Source of the DNA: Sandaracinaceae bacterium
GTDB taxonomy: Bacteria > Myxococcota_A > Polyangia > Polyangiales > Sandaracinaceae
Reading direction: 5' to 3'
Assembly: GCA_019637095.1 (NCBI GenBank)
Contig: JAHBWG010000036.1
Location: 24,380 to 88,379 of the forward strand
DNA: 64,000 nucleotides
Shown here: positions 57,911 to 64,000 of the stretch, piece by piece
How the letters are laid out: each line of letters opens with the position of its first letter
Position numbering within the stretch: the stretch's first letter is position 1
Made by a program: the position numbers and the translations under genes
Notes under the pieces: generated by a model
Seen by the model: only the letters and a program-made list of their open reading frames with translations
The model's database searches: none
Told to the model about the DNA's origin: nothing

Positions 57911-60565
57911 GTGCCTGCTGGGTATCCTGTGGTACGGGACGGTTCCCTGCTCAGCGACGCCCTCGATCTCCCCAAGCCTTTCGGCCCTTATACCCTCCTG
58001 AGACGCCTCGCCGTCGGCGGGATGGCCGAGGTGTATGTCGCGAAGACCAAGGGGATCGGCGGGTTCGAGAAGCTCGTCGCCATCAAAGTGATCCACCCGC
58101 GCTTCTCGGAGGACGAGCACTTCATCCAGATGCTCGTCGAAGAGGCGAAGATTTCCGTCCAGCTCAGCCACGTCAACATCGCCCAGACGTTCGACCTCGG
58201 CTGCATCGACGATACCTATTACATCGCGATGGAGCTGGTCGAGGGCGCGGACGCATACCGCGTGACCAAGCGCGCGAAGGACCGGCGCGTCGCGCTCCCG
58301 ATCGACATCTGCACGTACGTGGCGGCGGAGATCTGCAACGGCCTGGGCTACGCGCACCGCAAGCGCGACGCGGAGGGGCGCTCGCTCGGCATCGTGCACC
58401 GGGACGTGTCCCCGCAGAACGTCCTGGTCTCGTACGCGGGCGAGGTGAAGCTCGTCGACTTCGGGATCGCGAAGGCGGCGCTGCGCGGCGGTCAGACCGA
58501 GGTCGGCGTCATCAAGGGCAAGTACTACTACATGTCCCCCGAGCAGGCGTGGGGCGATCCGGTCGACCAGCGCTCCGACATCTTCTCGACGGCCATCGTC
58601 CTCTACGAGCTCTTGACCGGCGAGATGGTCTACCAGGAGAACAACGTCCCGGCGCTGCTCGACCGCGTGCGCAAGGCCGAGGTCGCGAGCCCGCGCCGGC
58701 GTCGGCCGGAGATCCCGGTCGCGCTCGAGCAGGTCCTCATGAAGGCGCTCGCGCGCGAGCCGGCGGACCGCTACCAGTCGGCGCACGCGTTCGGACAGGA
58801 CCTGACGGAGCTCCTCTACAAGGGGAGCCCGACCTTCACCGCGTCCCGGCTCGCGCAGCTGATGGGCACGCTCTTCCCGGACGAGGTGAAGCGGCACAGC
58901 CAGATCTTGAAGCTGCCCGAGCTCGACGACGACGACGACGAAGGCGCGGAGGCGGAGGCGCCGCCGCCATCCGGCGAAGGGCTCCTCGCGCCGATGTCGC
59001 GGGCGGACTACGTGCCGCCCAAGAGCGCGAGCGTCGTGTTCGACCTCGGGGACGAGGAGTCCGAGGACGAGACGCGCAACGACATCCTGCCGTTCCGCCG
59101 CGGCTCCAAGGCGGTGGCCAGCCCGCCCGCGGAGCCGGAGCCTCCGACCGACCGCTTCGCCGACTTCGGCGGCGCGGCGCCCGAGGACTGGGAGGACGAG
59201 ACGTTCCTGAAGGGCCGGGGCGACTGGGACGAGTCCACGCTGGTCGACGAGGACGGCGACGCCTTCAAGGACGCGCACCAGGCCCTGAAGGCGCTGCGGC
59301 GCGACGGGCGGCCGCCGCTCGACGATCTCCCGGGCGAGAGCACCGTGGCGAGCGACAACCCGCTCGCCTTCGCGGCGACGCGGGTCGCCGACGCGGCGCA
59401 GATCTACGCGGCCGGGACGTTCGGCGTCGAGGATCGGACGGCGCTCGGGGCGCCGGCCTTCCCGGACGACGAGGACGAGCTCCCCGATCGCACGGCGTCC
59501 GCGGCCCCCGCCTTCACCGACGAGGCCCCCAAGGCGGCGCGCCTGCCGGATCGCGCGCCCGCGGCCTCGGTGTTTCGTCCCGGCGCGGCGTCGTTCCCGC
59601 GTCCCCGCGGCGCCAAGCCGCCGTCGCTCCCCCCGCCCGCGCGCCTCCCGCCGCCGCGTCGCCCGCCGCCGCCGCGCCGCCCGCCGCCGCCGGAGGAGCC
59701 CTCGACCCTCGACGATCCGGTGCCGGCCGCGCCCAAGGCGCTCGCGCCGGAGGCCCCGGAGGAGATCGCCCCCGAGCGCACGGTGGCGTTGCCCGACGAC
59801 GGCTTCGCGCCGACGCCGATGCCGGCGCCGCGCCCCTTCCCGATCGCGGGCCCGTCGAAGGCGGGGATCCGCCTCGGCCCGGAGGCGGACCGCTACTTCG
59901 CCCCGGCGCCCTCCGAGCCGCCGCCCTTCGATCCCTTCGGCGGGGTGCCCGCGCCGCTCTCGGGCGAGCACGCGGTGCAGCCGCTCGCCGACCCGTTCGC
60001 GGCGCCGCCGCCGCGGCCCGACGCGGCGACCGAGAGCGATCTCGGCAAGCCGCGGCCGATCCGCTTCGTGCTCGCGGTGTTGGCGATGGGGCTCGTCGTC
60101 GCCGCCGTCGCCGCCCTCGGCGCGTGGCTCGCCTCGCGCCCGGCGCCGACCAGCCTCACCCTCATCACCACGCCCGAGGGCGCGACCGTCAGCATCGACG
60201 GCGCCGCTCACCCCGGCGTGACCCCGGTGACGCTCGACGAGCAAGAGCCCGGCCGGCAGATCGAGGTCGGGCTCACGCTGCCCGGCCACGAGCCGCGCAC
60301 GGATCGGTTCACGCTGCGCGAGGGCGACAACCGGCGCGTCTATCACATGAACCCCGTGCGCGTGACGCTGCGCGTGGCGACCGATCCGCCAGGGGCGCAG
60401 GTGTGGGTCGACGGAGTGTTGCGCGGGACCGCGCCCCTCGAGCTCCCCGGCTTCGCGATCGGCGAGGAGATCCGCCTGCGCGGCGCGACGCGGGAGCGCC
60501 AAGCGGAGCGCTCCTACACGATCGGCGACGCGGCGCAGCAGGACGTCACGCTGGCGCTCGAGTAG
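57911..60565 (+). CDS. Ser/Thr protein kinase with PEGA domains
   Basis: 884 residues. Kinase domain ~25-295: Gly loop LAVGGMAEVYVAK, Lys59 in VAIKVI, catalytic HRD at 163-165 (HRDVSPQN), DFG at 183-185, MSPEQ. All catalytic residues are present. A long acidic and Pro-rich linker follows (~335-710, with PPPRRPPPPRRPPPP). One membrane helix lies at ~718-741. Two PEGA modules close it (~748-812: TLITTPEGATVSIDG; ~816-884: VATDPPGAQVWVDGVLRG). Typical Hanks-type signalling kinase of Myxococcota with an outside sensor. GTG 57911 or GTG 57929 could start it. Substrates unknown. Confidence 0.92.
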   Translation: MPAGYPVVRDGSLLSDALDLPKPFGPYTLLRRLAVGGMAEVYVAKTKGIGGFEKLVAIKVIHPRFSEDEHFIQMLVEEAKISVQLSHVNIAQTFDLGCIDDTYYIAMELVEGADAYRVTKRAKDRRVALPIDICTYVAAEICNGLGYAHRKRDAEGRSLGIVHRDVSPQNVLVSYAGEVKLVDFGIAKAALRGGQTEVGVIKGKYYYMSPEQAWGDPVDQRSDIFSTAIVLYELLTGEMVYQENNVPALLDRVRKAEVASPRRRRPEIPVALEQVLMKALAREPADRYQSAHAFGQDLTELLYKGSPTFTASRLAQLMGTLFPDEVKRHSQILKLPELDDDDDEGAEAEAPPPSGEGLLAPMSRADYVPPKSASVVFDLGDEESEDETRNDILPFRRGSKAVASPPAEPEPPTDRFADFGGAAPEDWEDETFLKGRGDWDESTLVDEDGDAFKDAHQALKALRRDGRPPLDDLPGESTVASDNPLAFAATRVADAAQIYAAGTFGVEDRTALGAPAFPDDEDELPDRTASAAPAFTDEAPKAARLPDRAPAASVFRPGAASFPRPRGAKPPSLPPPARLPPPRRPPPPRRPPPPEEPSTLDDPVPAAPKALAPEAPEEIAPERTVALPDDGFAPTPMPAPRPFPIAGPSKAGIRLGPEADRYFAPAPSEPPPFDPFGGVPAPLSGEHAVQPLADPFAAPPPRPDAATESDLGKPRPIRFVLAVLAMGLVVAAVAALGAWLASRPAPTSLTLITTPEGATVSIDGAAHPGVTPVTLDEQEPGRQIEVGLTLPGHEPRTDRFTLREGDNRRVYHMNPVRVTLRVATDPPGAQVWVDGVLRGTAPLELPGFAIGEEIRLRGATRERQAERSYTIGDAAQQDVTLALE

Positions 60566-60607
60566 GCGCGCCGGGAACTCGCCGGGCGCGCGACTGTCGG
60601 CCGTGAT

Positions 60608-61309
60608 ATGCGCTCCCTCGTCGCCCCCAGGCCCCGGATGGCCAAGAACGACTCGAACGACGCGCGGCTCCTGTTCTGTCCCTTCTGCCGCGAGTGCTAC
60701 GAGGGCGAGACGGTCTGCCCGGTCCACGAGCTCCGCCTCGTCGACTTCACCGCGCTGCCGAAGCAGGCCCACGAGCGCGACCTGCCGGGGCTCGAGGACG
60801 ACGTCGACCCGTGGGACGTCCGCTTCGGTCGCGGGTGGATCGCGCTCGGCGCGCTCTTCGTGCTCGTCGGCTTCTTCATGCCGTTCGCGTCGGCCACCGT
60901 CGAGGATCAGTCGGTGTCGTGGTCCGGTCTCGACCTCGCGAACGGCCCGGCCCGCACGATGTGGACGGTGCCCTTCGTCGCCGCGCTGTACGTGTGGCTC
61001 CTGCTCCGGCGGCGCAGCGTCGTGAAGATGGCCGGCGCGCGGCTCGTCGCGTTCCTGCTCGCCTTCGCGCCCGCCGCGTCCGTCGTCTACTCCATGGTGA
61101 ACATGTGGCGGGGCATCGAGCGGTTGCACGGCGCCGGCCTCCTCGAGTGGGGCCTCGGGATCCCGGTGATCGCGGCGGGAGCGGCGCTCCTCGCGATCGG
61201 CGCGGTCCGCTTCGGGCTCGTGCCGCGCGGCGCGCTCCCGCACGGCGCGGGGCCGGAGGCCTCGCCTTCGGCGATCTCCGTCGACCGCCCGTCTGAACCG
61301 CCCCCCTGA
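60608..61309 (+). CDS. zinc-ribbon membrane protein
   Basis: 233 residues (223 if it starts at ATG 60638, which is also plausible). N-terminal zinc ribbon LLFCPFCRECYEGETVCPVH (four Cys, one His), then about 30 linker residues (ERDLPGLEDDVDPWDVRF). Four membrane helices follow (WIALGALFVLVGFFMPFA, WTVPFVAALYVWLLL, RLVAFLLAFAPAASVVYSM, GLGIPVIAAGAALLAIGAV). It directly follows the PEGA kinase (42 nt) and may be co-transcribed with it. Function unknown. Confidence 0.75.
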   Translation: MRSLVAPRPRMAKNDSNDARLLFCPFCRECYEGETVCPVHELRLVDFTALPKQAHERDLPGLEDDVDPWDVRFGRGWIALGALFVLVGFFMPFASATVEDQSVSWSGLDLANGPARTMWTVPFVAALYVWLLLRRRSVVKMAGARLVAFLLAFAPAASVVYSMVNMWRGIERLHGAGLLEWGLGIPVIAAGAALLAIGAVRFGLVPRGALPHGAGPEASPSAISVDRPSEPPP

Positions 61310-61315
61310 CCGCCC

Positions 61316-62233
61316 TCAGTGGCCTGCGTCGGCGAGCGTCTTCAAGAAGGCGCGCTCGAGCGTCTGCACGAGGGGCGCGAGGTGCCGGAGCTGGTGCCCC
61401 TCGGCGTGCGCGAGCCGCAGGAGGTACGTCGCGTCCTCTCCGTCGGGCACGCGCACCTCGAGCGTCGAGCCCGCGCGCTCGACGATGCAGCGGCCGAGCT
61501 CGAGCGTCTCGCGGAGCTTCTTCAGCGACCCCTTCGCGCGCACCTCGTAGACGTTGCGGTCCGGTCGCACGAGGGGATCGAGCGCCCCCGCGTAGAGCAC
61601 CTCGCCGCCCGCGATCACGATCACCTGATCGCACGTCTTCTCGACGTCCGGGAGGATGTGCGTCGAGAGGATCACGCTCGCCCCGGTGCGCTGCGGGATG
61701 TCCAGGATCAGCGCGAGCATCTCCTCGCGGCCGCGCGGGTCGAGGCCGCTCGTCGGCTCGTCGAGCAGGAGCAGCTTCGGGTCGCCGACGAGCGCCTGCG
61801 CGAGCCGCGCGCGCTGCCGCATGCCCGTCGAGAAGGAGCCGAGCCGGCGGTAGCGCGCCTCGCCGAGCCCGACGTAGTGCAACACCTGGTGCGAGCGCGC
61901 GATCGCCTCCGCGCGGGGGAGGCCGCAGAGCTCTGCGGCGAGCGTCGTGAACTGAAGCGCCGTCAGCTCCGGGAGCACGGAGTCGCCCTCCGGCATGTAG
62001 CCGATCCGCGCGCGCACCTCGAACGGCTCCCGCCCGACGTCGCGATCGAACACGCGCACGGTGCCGTGGTCGTGTCGGACGAGCCCGAGCAGCGTCTTGA
62101 GGAGCGTGCTCTTGCCGGCGCCGTTCGGTCCGAGCAGCCCGATGCGGCCGGCCTCGACCTCGAGGTTCACGTCGCGCAGGGCGACCAGCTCGCCGTACCG
62201 CTTCTCGACGCCCTTCAGTGACAACAGCGCCAT
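61316..62233 (-). CDS. ABC transporter ATP-binding protein
   Basis: 305 residues. Walker A GPNGAGKSTLLKTL, SFSTGMRQRARLAQALVGDP (signature), LLLLDEPTSGLDPRGREEML (Walker B/D-loop) and ILSTHILPDVEKTCDQVIVI (H-loop). This is the ABC-2/drug-type ATPase layout with a ~90-residue C-terminal extension. No membrane partner lies in the window; the other component may lie elsewhere. It starts 1 nt after the stop of the REC-GGDEF gene, so the two are likely co-transcribed. Confidence 0.92.
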   Translation of the reverse strand: MALLSLKGVEKRYGELVALRDVNLEVEAGRIGLLGPNGAGKSTLLKTLLGLVRHDHGTVRVFDRDVGREPFEVRARIGYMPEGDSVLPELTALQFTTLAAELCGLPRAEAIARSHQVLHYVGLGEARYRRLGSFSTGMRQRARLAQALVGDPKLLLLDEPTSGLDPRGREEMLALILDIPQRTGASVILSTHILPDVEKTCDQVIVIAGGEVLYAGALDPLVRPDRNVYEVRAKGSLKKLRETLELGRCIVERAGSTLEVRVPDGEDATYLLRLAHAEGHQLRHLAPLVQTLERAFLKTLADAGH

Positions 62234-62234
62234 C

Positions 62235-63200
62235 TCACCCCTGCTCGTAGACGTAGGTGGCCTCGGAGAAGACGCAGATCCGATCGCGTCCCTCCTCCTT
62301 CGCGCGATAGAGCGCGCGGTCCGCGGCCTTGAGCAACGCGTCCCGCCCGGTCACACCGCGGCTCGGGTAGAGCGCGACCCCGACCGACACCGTGATCCGC
62401 TCCGACCCCGAATCGCCGAGGGCCACGGGCTGATCGCCGACCGCGCGCCAGACCCGATCGGCCACGGTGAGCGCGCCCGCGAGGTGCGTGCTCGGCAACA
62501 CGAGGAGGAACTCCTCGCCGCCATAGCGCGCGACGACGTCGACCTCGCGGACCGCGGCCAGCAGCCGCTCGGCGATGGTGCGCAGCACCGTGTCGCCGAC
62601 GTCGTGGCCGAACCGATCGTTGAAGGTCTTGAAGTGATCGATGTCGATCATCGCGCAGCTCAGCGGCTCGCGATAGCGCTCGGCGCGCTTGAACTCCTCG
62701 TCCAGCCGCGACTGGAGGTAGCGGTAGTTGTAGAGCCCGGTCAGCTCGTCGCGGATCGCGAGGCGCTCGAGGCGCTCGCGCGCGCGCGCCACCTCGTCGT
62801 GCATGTCCTTGATGCGCAGCATCCCCTCGACCCGCGCGATCAGCTCGCGCTCGTCGAAGGGCTTGCAGACGTAGTCGTCCGCGCCGATGCGCAGGCCCTC
62901 GACGCGGCTGTCGACATCGGAGCGCGCCGTGAGGAGCACCACGGGCAGGAACGTGCCGCGCTGCGCGGTGGCGGACTTGATCATCCGGCACACGTCGACG
63001 CCGGAGAGGCCCTCCATCACGACGTCGAGGATCGCGACGGAGACCTCGCCCTCGAGCACGCGATCGAGCGCCTTCTTGCCGTTCTCCACGCTCGTGACGC
63101 GGTAGCCGTGGCCGCGCAGGAGCCCCGCGACGTACTCGCGCGTCACGCGGTCGTCCTCCGCGACGAGGACGTGCCGGTTCGGCGGCGGGGCGCTCGGCAT
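62235..63200 (-). CDS. response regulator-diguanylate cyclase (REC-GGDEF)
   Basis: 321 residues. Receiver domain (~9-130): VAEDDRVTREYV acidic pair, Asp59 phospho-acceptor in AILDVVMEGLSG, Thr in LLTARSD, Lys113 in CKPFDE. GGDEF domain (~150-315): DELTGLYNYRYLQ, IDIDHFKTFNDRFGHDVGD and GGEEF at 227-231 (active form). An RxxD I-site (REVD at 218-221) is placed for product inhibition. Makes cyclic di-GMP from GTP on phosphorylation by a partner kinase. ATG 63200 with TAGGCT 8 nt before it. Confidence 0.94.
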   Translation of the reverse strand: MPSAPPPNRHVLVAEDDRVTREYVAGLLRGHGYRVTSVENGKKALDRVLEGEVSVAILDVVMEGLSGVDVCRMIKSATAQRGTFLPVVLLTARSDVDSRVEGLRIGADDYVCKPFDERELIARVEGMLRIKDMHDEVARARERLERLAIRDELTGLYNYRYLQSRLDEEFKRAERYREPLSCAMIDIDHFKTFNDRFGHDVGDTVLRTIAERLLAAVREVDVVARYGGEEFLLVLPSTHLAGALTVADRVWRAVGDQPVALGDSGSERITVSVGVALYPSRGVTGRDALLKAADRALYRAKEEGRDRICVFSEATYVYEQG

Positions 63201-63208
63201 CGGGCGCC

Positions 63209-63214
63209 AGCCTA
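63209..63214 (-). promoter_or_regulatory. -10-like TAGGCT, leaderless type
   Basis: TAGGCT on the minus strand ends 8 nt before ATG 63200. Confidence 0.35.
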
Positions 63215-63245
63215 TCGCGGATTCTCGGGCGAGCCAGCGGGCTGC

Positions 63246-63251
63246 TACCCT
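63246..63251 (+). promoter_or_regulatory. extended -10-like TGC-TACCCT
   Basis: TACCCT preceded by TGC ends 9 nt before ATG 63261. Confidence 0.4.
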
Positions 63252-63260
63252 GGCCGCGGG

Positions 63261-63932
63261 ATGAGCCTCCTCGACCGCGCGGCGCGCTTCATCGACGACG
63301 TGCTGCTCCTGCCGGACGACGTCCGCGAGCGGGTCGAGGACGCCGAGCGCGCGCTGCGGGAGGGGCGCGCCGCCGAGGCGGAGGGTGCGCTGCGCGCGAT
63401 CCTCGCCGAGCGGCCGAGCCTGCTGCGTGCCCGGCAAGGCCTGACGCTCGCGCTGCGGGCTCGCGGCGACCTCGAGGGCGCGCGCGCGATCACCGCGGTC
63501 TCGCGCCAGCTCGACCCGGACGAGCCGGAGATCGCGCTCCTCTCCGCGCAGCTCGCGCTCGAGGCCGGCGACGTGAACGCCGCCGTCGAGGAGGCGCGCG
63601 ACGCCGCGCGCCGCGCGGCCAAGGAGGGGGGGGCGCCGTTCGCGGCTGCGTGCGTGATCCGCGCCCGCGCCGAGCGCGCGCGGGGCCGGCCGGACCGCGC
63701 CGCGCGCGAGCTCCGCAAGGCGCTCGCCGCCGACCCCGACGATCCGGAGCTGCGCCTCGAGCTCGCCGAGGCGTTGGCGGTGGCCGGGCGCGGCCCGAGC
63801 GCCGCCGCGGCGCTCCACGGGCTCGACCTCGCGGAGGTCCCGGCCGAGACGGCAGAGCGGCTCGGCGAGGCGCTCGCCGCCGCCCTGCCCGACCGGACGC
63901 CGGCGTGCGCATCGAGGCGCTCAAGGCCATGA
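63261..63932 (+). CDS. tetratricopeptide-repeat protein
   Basis: 223 residues from ATG 63261. At least three TPR-like helix pairs (LREGRAAEAEGALRAILAER; LALEAGDVNAAVEEARDAA; GRPDRAARELRKALAADPDD), with the usual Ala/Gly spacing. No signal peptide or membrane helix. A protein-interaction scaffold. Its stop overlaps the next start by 4 nt (ATGA), so the next gene is coupled. It is divergent from the REC-GGDEF gene, and both carry -10-like elements in the 60-nt gap. Partner unknown. Confidence 0.82.
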   Translation: MSLLDRAARFIDDVLLLPDDVRERVEDAERALREGRAAEAEGALRAILAERPSLLRARQGLTLALRARGDLEGARAITAVSRQLDPDEPEIALLSAQLALEAGDVNAAVEEARDAARRAAKEGGAPFAAACVIRARAERARGRPDRAARELRKALAADPDDPELRLELAEALAVAGRGPSAAAALHGLDLAEVPAETAERLGEALAAALPDRTPACASRRSRP

Positions 63933-64000
63933 CGCGCCGCCGCCGGGCCGAGGCCGCCCCGGTCGCCTGCGCCGGGCTGACCGACCCGGCCGAGCGGGTG
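63929..64000 (+). CDS. start of next gene, cut by window end
   Basis: ATG at 63929 overlaps the TPR stop (ATGA) and the frame stays open to the edge (24 codons, beginning MTRRRRAEAAPVAC). Too short to identify. Confidence 0.5.
   Translation, partial: MTRRRRAEAAPVACAGLTDPAERV

Noticed and set aside
57923..57928. TATCCT as the -10 of the kinase gene
   Set aside because: It lies inside the likely coding sequence (after GTG 57911) and directly before the alternative GTG 57929, leaving no room for a start site.
57473..61243. 1256-codon open frame on the minus strand
   Set aside because: Antisense to the PEGA kinase and its neighbours; Arg/Glu/Ala-rich with no domain.

Overview
The window is about 72% GC and reads as a chromosome segment of a Myxococcota bacterium. 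A Sandaracinus-like or other Polyangiales relative is the best guess. The clues are many short lipoproteins with Asp-Ala-Gly-Pro linkers, a temptin-like protein ending in a MYXO-CTERM-type tail, a Ser/Thr kinase with PEGA domains, Cys-rich surface proteins and strong G/C bias at third codon positions. I saw no insertion sequence, prophage or CRISPR array. Species identity is inference.

Region by region. 1-7.7 kb: two Asp/Ala/Gly/Pro-rich lipoproteins, a divergent MerR regulator/metal-dependent hydrolase pair, a DUF4126-like membrane protein, a repeat-containing exported protein and a lipoprotein polysaccharide deacetylase. 7.7-35.1 kb: a large exopolysaccharide locus. It holds rfbBACD (dTDP-L-rhamnose), a GT2 glycosyltransferase, a nucleotide-sugar epimerase, a Wzc-like co-polymerase without a recognisable kinase P-loop, a GT-C glycosyltransferase, a methyltransferase, a GH-A-like lipoprotein, two paralogous SGNH-like proteins, a deacetylase-GT4 fusion, a Wzy/ligase-like protein, a formyltransferase/NRPS/luciferase-monooxygenase megaenzyme, a Wza-like exporter and a WbaP-like initiating transferase. 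35-41 kb: a three-gene acyl-CoA carboxylase, with an orphan protein resembling the C-terminal domain of lantibiotic dehydratases upstream. 41-45.5 kb: an acetyltransferase-like protein, a lipoprotein and ComEC. 45.5-53.3 kb: a SUF iron-sulfur operon (Rrf2 regulator, sufB, C, D, S, U, T and a second cysteine desulfurase) with an A-type carrier upstream and an IscR-type operator. 53.3-64 kb: tRNA-Arg(CCG), an MshEN-like protein, a Cys-rich lipoprotein, a 48-residue very basic protein, a PEP synthase/PPDK regulator, a cNMP-binding protein, a PEGA kinase, an ABC ATPase, a REC-GGDEF cyclase and a TPR protein.

How they fit together. The polysaccharide locus looks like a Wzx/Wzy-type pathway: WbaP primes the lipid carrier, the glycosyltransferases build a rhamnose-containing unit, the Wzy-like protein polymerises it and the Wza/Wzc-like proteins export it. 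Deacetylases, SGNH proteins and the GH-like lipoprotein probably tailor the polymer. No flippase was recognised. The most unusual element is a 1542-residue enzyme encoded between wza and the Wzy-like gene, on the same strand. Its order is formyltransferase, half condensation-like segment, adenylation domain split by an inserted luciferase-like monooxygenase, carrier protein. Its hand-read specificity residues point to glycine. This suggests a formylated and/or oxidised glycine-type substituent for the polysaccharide (inference).

A second window-wide signal is a TAnnnT hexamer, often preceded by TGC, lying 6-9 nt upstream of many monocistronic or operon-leading start codons with no Shine-Dalgarno sequence. 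This is what one expects of leaderless transcripts.
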